Positions 22,881 through 27,981 of a stretch of 27,981 nt of DNA are shown here, piece by piece. Each line of letters begins with the position of its first letter. The stretch's first letter is position 1. The DNA comes from an uncultured Dorea sp. GTDB taxonomy: Bacteria; Bacillota; Clostridia; Lachnospirales; Lachnospiraceae. The stretch is from NCBI GenBank assembly GCA_910585725.1, contig CAJUFA010000038.1, forward strand, positions 1 through 27,981. The letters are read 5' to 3'. The notes below the pieces were generated by a model. It did no database searches. It was not told the origin of the DNA and saw only the letters and a program-made list of their open reading frames with translations. A program made the translations under genes and the position numbers.

Positions 22881-24719
22881 ATGGCTGGAAAGGGTATGAG
22901 ACACAGAGGGCCTATGGGTCACGGAGGGCATGGAATGCCGGGAGAGAAAGCCAAGGATTTTAAGGGAACGATGAAGAAATTAACGGCTTATCTCGGCAAG
23001 TTCAAAGCGGCGATCTTTTTTGTTATGCTCTTCGCCGTCGGGAGTACGGTCTTCAATATCGCAGGACCAAAGATTCTGGGAAAAGCGACGACAGAGCTTT
23101 TTAACGGTTTGGTGGGAAAGATATCCGGCGGACCGGGAATTGATTTTGATAAGATCGGAAAGATACTGATTATGCTGCTTGGCCTTTATGTGTGCAGCGC
23201 GTTATTCTCCTTTATCCAGGGGTACATCATGACGGGCGTATCTCAAAAGCTGACCTATCAGATGCGCAAAGAGATCTCGGAGAAGATCCGGCGGCTTCCG
23301 ATGAATTATTTTGACAAGGTTTCTCATGGTGAGATATTGTCCCGGATAACCAATGATGTAGATACGTTAAGCCAAAGCCTGAACCAGAGCGCGACCCAGA
23401 TGATTACTTCGGTGACGACCATTGTCGGCGTATTGGTCATGATGCTGAGCATCAGTCCGCTGATGACGTTGATTGCGCTTCTTATTCTTCCTGTATCCGT
23501 GGGATTTATCTCTGTGATTGTGAAGTATTCCCAGAAGTATTTTAAGAACCAGCAGGAATACCTTGGTCATGTCAACGGGCAGGTAGAGGAAGTATACGGC
23601 GGGCATAATATTGTTAAGGCGTTCAATAAAGAAGAGGATGTAATCGCGGAGTTTGAAAGGGATAACGATATCCTGTGTGAATCAGCGTGGAAATCCCAAT
23701 TCTTATCCGGTATGATGATGCCGATCATGCAGTTTGTGGGAAATCTGGGGTATGTGGCGGTAGTAATCCTCGGCGGATATCTGGCGATGAAGAAGACCAT
23801 CGAGGTCGGGGATATCCAGTCCTTCATCCAGTATGTGCGTAACTTTACACAGCCGATACAGCAGGCGGCGCAGGTAGCGAATATGCTGCAGTCCACGGCG
23901 GCGGCTTCGGAGAGGGTATTTGAATTCCTGGAGGAAGCGGAAGAAGACCAGACGGCGCCGGACCCGGTCTCTATAGAGGGGCTTAAGGGGCGCGTGGAAT
24001 TTGAACATGTACGGTTCGGGTATAATCCGGAGCATATGATCATCCGTGATTTCAGCGCAAAGGTAGAGCCGGGACAGAAGATTGCGATCGTGGGACCGAC
24101 AGGGGCCGGGAAGACGACGATGGTTAAGCTGCTAATGCGGTTCTATGACGTGGGGGGCGGTTCAATCAAGATAGACGGCCATGATGTCCGTGATTTTAAC
24201 CGGAGCGAGCTTCGGGAGATGTTCGGCATGGTTCTGCAGGATACCTGGCTGTTTAAGGGAAGTATCGAGGAAAATATCCGTTATGGAAAATTAGACGCCG
24301 CCCATGAAGAGGTGGAAGAGGCGGCAAAGGCCGCCTATGTGCATCGGTTTGTACAGACTCTTCCGGGAGGATATGAGATGGAGTTAAACGAGGAGGCGAA
24401 TAACGTATCTCAAGGGCAGAAGCAACTTCTTACAATTGCCAGGGCGATTCTGGCAGATCCGAAGATATTGATTCTGGATGAGGCCACCAGCTCTGTAGAT
24501 ACCCGTACCGAAGTGCGGATTCAGAAAGCGATGGATAATCTGATGCGCGGACGAACCAGTTTTATTATCGCGCACCGATTGTCCACGATCCGTGACGCGG
24601 ATCTGATCCTGGTGATGAAGGACGGGGATATCGTTGAGCAGGGGAATCATGAAGAATTATTGGAACAGAATGGATTCTACGCAGAACTTTATAATTCCCA
24701 GTTCGAAAGAAGCGCATAA
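22881..24719 (+). CDS. Heterodimeric ABC exporter subunit 2 with canonical catalytic residues
   Basis: This 612-residue half-transporter starts one base after the stop of subunit 1, with AAGGAGG inside the end of that gene, so the two are translationally coupled. Six membrane helices span about residues 35-330. The ATPase has the Walker A GPTGAGKTT (405-413), the Walker B with catalytic Glu534 (LDEAT) and switch His565 (IAHRLS). Its signature is VSQGQ (509-513), with Gln replacing the first Gly of SGGQ. With subunit 1 this places all defects in one composite ATP site and leaves the other site intact. The N-terminal 29 residues are rich in Gly, His and Met (MAGKGMRHRGPMGHGGHGM), a soluble tail that could touch metals or RNA. 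Confidence 0.93.
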   Translation: MAGKGMRHRGPMGHGGHGMPGEKAKDFKGTMKKLTAYLGKFKAAIFFVMLFAVGSTVFNIAGPKILGKATTELFNGLVGKISGGPGIDFDKIGKILIMLLGLYVCSALFSFIQGYIMTGVSQKLTYQMRKEISEKIRRLPMNYFDKVSHGEILSRITNDVDTLSQSLNQSATQMITSVTTIVGVLVMMLSISPLMTLIALLILPVSVGFISVIVKYSQKYFKNQQEYLGHVNGQVEEVYGGHNIVKAFNKEEDVIAEFERDNDILCESAWKSQFLSGMMMPIMQFVGNLGYVAVVILGGYLAMKKTIEVGDIQSFIQYVRNFTQPIQQAAQVANMLQSTAAASERVFEFLEEAEEDQTAPDPVSIEGLKGRVEFEHVRFGYNPEHMIIRDFSAKVEPGQKIAIVGPTGAGKTTMVKLLMRFYDVGGGSIKIDGHDVRDFNRSELREMFGMVLQDTWLFKGSIEENIRYGKLDAAHEEVEEAAKAAYVHRFVQTLPGGYEMELNEEANNVSQGQKQLLTIARAILADPKILILDEATSSVDTRTEVRIQKAMDNLMRGRTSFIIAHRLSTIRDADLILVMKDGDIVEQGNHEELLEQNGFYAELYNSQFERSA

Positions 24720-24751
24720 AATTAAAAAATCATAGCACGCTATGTAATAAT

Positions 24752-24786
24752 GACAGTCTGACTGGAATGATTTCAGACAGACTGTC
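24752..24786. terminator. Hairpin between the ABC exporter and the coat genes
   Basis: GACAGTCTG (24752-24760) pairs perfectly with CAGACTGTC (24778-24786), with partial extra pairing inside (CTG/CAG). No clean T-tail follows on either strand, so it is only a likely terminator between the convergent units. A smaller CATAGC-AC-GCTATG near-palindrome lies at 24731-24744. Confidence 0.5.
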
Positions 24787-24803
24787 GAAGAAAAAAGGGT
24801 CGC

Positions 24804-25064
24804 CTATTTCATGGAACCGCCGCTTAAGATAGACTTCACGTGGTCGATCTCCTGCTGGGAAGCTTTTGCTGCCGGAACATAGTAGCTCTTCTCCCGTGCA
24901 ACCTGATAAAGCTTTTCCTGGGACATCTCACACTCGTTGCGGATCTGCTTCAGGCATTGTTTCAGTTCTTTGTTCTCTGTCTGCGGGATCATCTCGCCAA
25001 AACGGGTCAGTTCACCATTAACGCCGGTGAGGGCGTCGCTTACCATTGTCTTTTCATTTAACAT
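24804..25064 (-). CDS. Spore coat protein, CotF-like (second gene of pair)
   Basis: This 86-residue, mostly helical protein ends in a segment resembling the C-terminal part of CotF/YhcQ coat proteins (SYYVPAAKASQQEIDHVKSIL). The N-terminal half is LNEKTMVSDALTGVNGELTRFGEMIPQTENKELKQCLKQIRNECEMSQEKL, a helical hairpin with polar surface. It would sit in the spore coat and implies a spore-forming host. AGGAGG precedes the ATG, and the gene lies 13 bases after the 60-residue coat gene, so they are one transcript. Family identification is by pattern and is fairly but not fully certain. Confidence 0.75.
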   Translation of the reverse strand: MLNEKTMVSDALTGVNGELTRFGEMIPQTENKELKQCLKQIRNECEMSQEKLYQVAREKSYYVPAAKASQQEIDHVKSILSGGSMK

Positions 25065-25077
25065 GTCTTTTGACCTC

Positions 25078-25260
25078 CTATAAGAATTTCATTAAATCCT
25101 GCTTGTTCTTCATCGCAGAATTTGCGGCATCCTGGAAAAGTTTCTTTACTTCAGGATCCTGTGCCTGGGAGGCATAATCCTGCATTTTGCAGTGGCTTGT
25201 GTCGTAACCTCCGATCAGGTGACGAAGGTTCTGTAAGTCAAGTACTGATAAATCTGCCAT
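25078..25260 (-). CDS. Small CotF-like spore coat protein (first gene of pair)
   Basis: This 60-residue protein has the sequence pattern of Lachnospiraceae coat-related peptides: LDLQNLRHLIGGYDTSHCKMQDYASQAQDPEVKKLFQDAA followed by a helix KNKQDLMKFL. The arrangement of His, Asp and Cys in HLIGGYDTSHCKM recalls half of the ferritin-like helical bundle of CotF-type proteins. AAGGAGG lies 9 bases before the ATG. It is the first of two small coat genes, and a strong GC hairpin lies in its leader. Expression is presumably sporulation-specific, although I could not find a convincing sporulation sigma-factor promoter by eye. Confidence 0.75.
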   Translation of the reverse strand: MADLSVLDLQNLRHLIGGYDTSHCKMQDYASQAQDPEVKKLFQDAANSAMKNKQDLMKFL

Positions 25261-25281
25261 GTTTGTTTCCTCCTTATGATT

Positions 25282-25325
25282 CCCGCGGGCAGGGCTGATT
25301 TGCAGATCTGCCCGGCCGCCGCGGG
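25282..25325 (-). other. GC-rich hairpin in the leader of the coat genes
   Basis: CCCGCGG (25282-25288) pairs with CCGCGGG (25319-25325), with inner pairing of GGCAG (25288-25292) and CTGCC (25309-25313). It lies just upstream of the ribosome site of the coat operon, in the 138-base gap after the GATase gene. It may terminate readthrough, slow translation or protect the message; no T-tail is present. Confidence 0.5.
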
Positions 25326-25398
25326 GGATTTGGCTGTCGTGCGGGTTGTCACGACGATTGCTTCGGAGATAGTGTGTCCATAGTTTTCGTGAAATATA

Positions 25399-26130
25399 CT
25401 AGGTGTTTTTTCTATAATTGGGTTTCTTGCTGCATTTTGAATTTTTAATAAAAGTACGGAAAAGATTTTCCATGGAAGGGGATGTGTCCATCATACATTC
25501 CGGATGCCATTGGACTCCGGCTGCAAAGGGATGATCTTCTAATTCGATTGCTTCTATGATACCGTCGGACGCGGCGGCGGATATTTTCAGATGTTTCCCT
25601 AACTGATGAACGCATTGATGATGAAAGCTGTTTACATACTCGATTTTGTTGAAGATATCAGACAGCATGCTATCTTGTTTGATTGTAATCCGATGGCAGG
25701 GATCTGAGCGTTCTGAGGATAACTGCATATGGTTTAAGGAAGTACTCCGGCGAAGGGAAATATCCTGGAAGATCGTTCCTCCAAGAGCAATGTTAAGCGC
25801 TTGCATTCCCCGACAGACAGCCAGGACAGGAAGCCGGAGTGTCAGTAGATATTGCATCAGGCGGATATGGAAGCGGTCGGTGTGAAGATCCGTGGTCCCG
25901 TGGTCTGTCATCAATTCTTCGCCGAATAGAAGAGGCGTGATGTCGTCCCCGCCGCAGAACAGGAATCCGCCGCATAATTTTCCGTAAAGGTCGTAAGAGC
26001 CTTCATCGTGTGTGCAGGGAAGGATGATAGGGATGCCTCCGGATTTTTCCACTGCCTGTATGTATGTCTGGGGTACAAACTGCCGATGTTCCATGTATCC
26101 GCAGGATACGATTCCGATTATGGGTTTCAT
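25399..26130 (-). CDS. Gamma-glutamyl-gamma-aminobutyrate hydrolase family protein (class-I glutamine amidotransferase fold)
   Basis: This 243-residue cytoplasmic hydrolase is of the C26/PuuD family, which cleaves gamma-glutamyl bonds, for example in putrescine breakdown. The catalytic triad is visible: Cys106 in the elbow AVCRGMQ, His209 and Glu211 in GVQWHPE. The oxyanion-side GGDDITP (60-66) and SFHHQ motifs are also typical. ATG 26142 is in frame, but GGAG inside its first codons serves ATG 26130, which gives MKPIIGIVSCGY. The gene is divergent from the M19 dipeptidase, sharing an 81-base promoter region with a 12-bp palindrome. The pair suggests turnover of gamma-glutamyl or other dipeptides. 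True substrate unknown. Confidence 0.88.
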   Translation of the reverse strand: MKPIIGIVSCGYMEHRQFVPQTYIQAVEKSGGIPIILPCTHDEGSYDLYGKLCGGFLFCGGDDITPLLFGEELMTDHGTTDLHTDRFHIRLMQYLLTLRLPVLAVCRGMQALNIALGGTIFQDISLRRSTSLNHMQLSSERSDPCHRITIKQDSMLSDIFNKIEYVNSFHHQCVHQLGKHLKISAAASDGIIEAIELEDHPFAAGVQWHPECMMDTSPSMENLFRTFIKNSKCSKKPNYRKNT

Positions 26131-26141
26131 GATAATCTCCA

Positions 26142-26153
26142 TATACTAGTATA
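26142..26153. promoter_or_regulatory. Palindrome in a divergent promoter region
   Basis: TATACTAGTATA (26142-26153) is a perfect 12-bp palindrome midway between the two divergent starts. On the plus strand TATACA (26150-26155) and TATACT (26173-26178) are spaced 17 bases apart and could be the dipeptidase promoter, which would overlap the palindrome. A shared operator for both genes is possible but not proven. Confidence 0.45.
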
Positions 26154-26211
26154 CATTTCTTTATAAAAGATATATACTTACTGTAGAAAATATGAATTGG
26201 AGGCAGAGGTT

Positions 26212-27204
26212 ATGAAACTAATTGATTTGCATTGTGATACATTATGGAAACTGACGGATCCGAATGAGGGCGGGAATCTTATGGAGAATCGCTGCAGCGT
26301 CAGCATTCCGCACATGAAAAAGGCAGGAACGAAAGCGCAGTTTTTTGCGTGCTTCACTTATCTGGAGGATTATAAAGAGGCGGGAGGTTACGAAGGATGT
26401 TATAACCATGTGCAGGAGATGATAGCCTGTATGGAGGAGCAGACAGAGCGGTATCAGGATCAGATCGCTCTTGCCGGGTCTTACCGGGAGATGCAGGAGA
26501 ACGAAGAAAAGGGTAAGATATCTGCATTCCTCACTGTAGAAGAGGGCGGTATTCTAAACGGCGAGATGGAGCGTTTGAATGCTTTGTATGAGAAGGGAGT
26601 CAGGCTTATGACGCCTCTGTGGAATTATGAGAATTGTATCGGTTATCCGAACAGCAAAGATGCGGCAGTGATGAACCGGGGACTGAAGCCGTTTGGTATC
26701 GATGTGGTCAGGCGGATGGATGAGATAGGAATGATCGTCGACGTCTCCCACGCTTCGGACGGGACGTTTTGGGATATCATGAAGTATGGAAAACGTCCTG
26801 CCGTGGCGTCCCATTCTAACTGCAGGGCGGTCTGTGACCATCCAAGGAATCTGACGGATGAGATGATTAAGTGCCTTGCTGACAGGGGCGGAGTGTCGGG
26901 ATTGAATTTTTACGGGGCGTTTCTGGAAAGCGGGAAACAAGAAGGAATATCTCCGGCGCGGCAGGACTCCAGAATAGAAGCGATGGCGGCGCATATCTTA
27001 CATATGCTTAAGGCGGGCGGAAGCGAATTCCCGGCCATCGGAACGGATTTTGACGGTTTTGACGGGGACGGAGTACTGGAGATCCCCGATGTGTCCAGGA
27101 TGGAGCTGCTGTGGGACGCGCTGAAGAAAGCAGGGGTGACAGAAGGGCAATTGGATAAGATATGGGGGAAGAATGCAGAGCGGGTGATACGGGAAGTGCT
27201 GTAA
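26212..27204 (+). CDS. Membrane dipeptidase (renal dipeptidase family, M19)
   Basis: This 330-residue zinc dipeptidase of the amidohydrolase fold is named after the mammalian membrane enzyme but here lacks a signal peptide and is probably cytoplasmic. Metal ligands are H7 and D9 (DLHCD), the bridging glutamate E111 (TVEEGG), H180 (VDVSH) and H201 (ASHSN), with the active-site Asp in AIGTDFDG. The C-terminal WGKNAERVI is a family hallmark. GGAGG is correctly spaced for ATG 26212; the frame opens earlier at a TTG. It hydrolyses dipeptides, often with a D-residue tolerated at the second position. It is divergent from the PuuD-like hydrolase. Confidence 0.95.
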   Translation: MKLIDLHCDTLWKLTDPNEGGNLMENRCSVSIPHMKKAGTKAQFFACFTYLEDYKEAGGYEGCYNHVQEMIACMEEQTERYQDQIALAGSYREMQENEEKGKISAFLTVEEGGILNGEMERLNALYEKGVRLMTPLWNYENCIGYPNSKDAAVMNRGLKPFGIDVVRRMDEIGMIVDVSHASDGTFWDIMKYGKRPAVASHSNCRAVCDHPRNLTDEMIKCLADRGGVSGLNFYGAFLESGKQEGISPARQDSRIEAMAAHILHMLKAGGSEFPAIGTDFDGFDGDGVLEIPDVSRMELLWDALKKAGVTEGQLDKIWGKNAERVIREVL

Positions 27205-27329
27205 TGAGCCTCTTCTTGTTAAGATGTCAGTATTAACGAGATATTTAGATTCTTGTTTAACACTTTATCTGTTTGAGTTGGATACAGAGATGCCAGATGA
27301 TGTTCCGGCGGAATTTTGTAAATTTGTAA

Positions 27330-27363
27330 GAGAGAAGACAGGCGTTACTGCCTGTCTTCTCTC
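27330..27363 (+). terminator. Perfect 14-bp hairpin downstream of the dipeptidase
   Basis: GAGAGAAGACAGGC (27330-27343) pairs fully with the reverse complement at 27350-27363 across the loop GTTACT. Flanking AATTT and AAATT (27321-27325, 27364-27368) extend the pairing past a bulge. The bases after it are A- and T-rich but not a T-tract, so it is a probable rather than classic terminator. Confidence 0.6.
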
Positions 27364-27497
27364 AAATTCATATTTATTTAGGAATCGCCGGAAATCGCAC
27401 GTATAGCCGGCGCACGCAGATTGAATCAATCTGCCGTTGATATAGGTGTGAAAAGAAACGGTAAAAGACGATGTCGAAAAAAGACGACTCATTGTAA

Positions 27498-27526
27498 TTG
27501 AGAAAATCATCAAAAAATGGTAGAAT
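27498..27526 (+). promoter_or_regulatory. Promoter of the nuclease-like gene
   Basis: TTGAGA (27498-27503), 17 bases, TAGAAT (27521-27526). The spacer end and -10 (AAAATGGTAGAAT) are identical to those of the promoter at 4641-4653. Confidence 0.7.
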
Positions 27527-27698
27527 TTAATTTATAAAAAGAATGATAGTTAATCTTTTATTCTATTTCCATCTATAGACAGCGATCTGTGTCTAAAATT
27601 TCTTAAGCCGGAAGGCGTCAGAAGCTCCAATTGCGGGGCATTTATCCTGGACAAATATTTTATACAAAAAGAGTGAGTAATGTGAGGAGGGATTGCAT

Positions 27699-27981
27699 TT
27701 GAAAAGTACATTGCGGGAGTATTTTCCGATACTTCAGAGTCGTAAGGAGATTTTGAAAAAGATCCATGGCAAAAAAGATTTGGAGGAAGTATTTGATCGT
27801 TGGGAGGTAAAGCAGCAGGAGGAGTTTTTGGATTTCTGCACAGGCGCGAGAGGGGTAAAGATGCTTTATGATTTCTGCGCCAAGGCGATTCTGAACCCGG
27901 AAGTTTACCCAGAGAGGATTGAAGAACTGATTTCGCTGCTGCTGGGGAAGAAGGTGAGACTGTTAAAAGTGCTTCCGAATG
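27699..27981 (+). CDS. PD-(D/E)XK nuclease family putative transposase (Rpn-like), N-terminal part
   Basis: From TTG 27699 an open frame runs off the window, giving 94 codons that begin MKSTLREYFPILQSRKEIL. GAGGAGGG lies about 7 bases before the TTG. Segments EEFLDFCTGARGVKMLYD and ERIEELISLLLGKKVRLLKVLPN match, from memory of the family, the N-terminal region of Lachnospiraceae proteins annotated as PD-(D/E)XK nuclease family transposases, related to recombination-promoting nucleases. The catalytic core would start just after the window end, so it cannot be checked. The promoter at 27498-27526 and a 165-base leader precede it. If correct, it is a multicopy, possibly mobile gene at the edge of this region. 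Confidence 0.6.
   Translation, partial: MKSTLREYFPILQSRKEILKKIHGKKDLEEVFDRWEVKQQEEFLDFCTGARGVKMLYDFCAKAILNPEVYPERIEELISLLLGKKVRLLKVLPN

Larger units (their letters stand above)
27205..27698. other. 494-base region without a confident gene
   Basis: After the dipeptidase stop there is a weak 60-codon frame (27224-27406, MSVLTRYLDSCLTLYLFELD...) with no ribosome site and interrupted by a hairpin; it may be a gene remnant. Three hairpins follow in a row: 27330-27363, 27386-27412 (CGCCGG/CCGGCG) and 27416-27434 (GCAGATTG/CAATCTGC). Then comes a good promoter (27498-27526) and a leader of about 165 bases before the TTG start at 27699. The leader holds a minor hairpin around 27576-27595. No tRNA or known riboswitch was recognised. 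Confidence 0.6.

Noticed and set aside
27224..27406. 60-codon frame after the dipeptidase
   Set aside because: The first 40 residues look protein-like, but there is no ribosome site and the frame runs through a perfect 14-bp hairpin; at most a gene remnant.
1..27981. tRNA, rRNA, CRISPR array, prophage or toxin-antitoxin system
   Set aside because: No cloverleaf with TTCGA arm, no regularly spaced repeats, and no phage or paired small toxin genes were found on either strand by reading.

Overview
The window looks like chromosomal DNA from a gut Lachnospiraceae-type Firmicute (Clostridia, in the broad Dorea / Blautia / Clostridium scindens neighbourhood). The reasons are the moderate GC content, strong AGGAGG ribosome sites, TTGACA/TATAAT-type promoters, U-tailed terminator hairpins, two small CotF-like spore coat genes, a YtrA-type GntR/ABC operon, a MarR-linked heterodimeric ABC exporter, and at the right edge the start of a protein resembling the Lachnospiraceae PD-(D/E)XK nuclease 'transposase' family. 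The genus call is an inference from gene content; no 16S or tRNA gene is present.

Layout, left to right. 1-83 is the 5' end of an unidentified minus-strand gene. 276-3113 holds a formate/nitrite-type channel, a convergent PQ-loop + SGNH-like fusion gene, and a LysR regulator divergent from that fusion. 3110-4560 is a ThrE-type amino-acid exporter with its own promoter, an odd leader and a strong terminator. 4625-11527 is a peptide-use block: an M24 (aminopeptidase P / Xaa-Pro) peptidase followed by an OppABCDF-like importer. An internal terminator and a large inverted repeat sit between the binding-protein gene and the permease genes.

11605-15064 carries uridine phosphorylase, MoeA, MobB and a YitT-family membrane protein on one strand. 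15122-18339 is a minus-strand block: a Cys-rich small protein, an ABC-2 permease, its ATPase, a GntR regulator with promoter and likely operator, and a YwaF-like membrane protein. 18483-19848 is an EamA/DMT transporter with dtd. 19985-24719 is a MarR regulator followed by the two halves of a heterodimeric ABC exporter, in which one ATP site is degenerate at three separate motifs.

24804-25260 encodes two CotF-like coat proteins. 25399-27204 is a divergent pair, a class-I glutamine-amidotransferase-type hydrolase (PuuD/C26) and an M19 membrane dipeptidase. 27205-27698 has no confident gene; it holds three consecutive hairpins and a good promoter that feeds the nuclease-like gene running off the right end.

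The recurring themes are peptide and amino-acid handling (peptide import, Xaa-Pro peptidase, dipeptidase, gamma-glutamyl hydrolase, Thr/Ser export, D-aminoacyl-tRNA deacylase) and self-regulated export pumps. I see no prophage, CRISPR array, toxin-antitoxin pair or clear new defence system. The most unusual items are the PQ-loop/SGNH fusion with a well-placed internal start, the leader of the ThrE gene, the 19-bp inverted repeat inside the opp operon, and the hairpin cluster before the nuclease gene.
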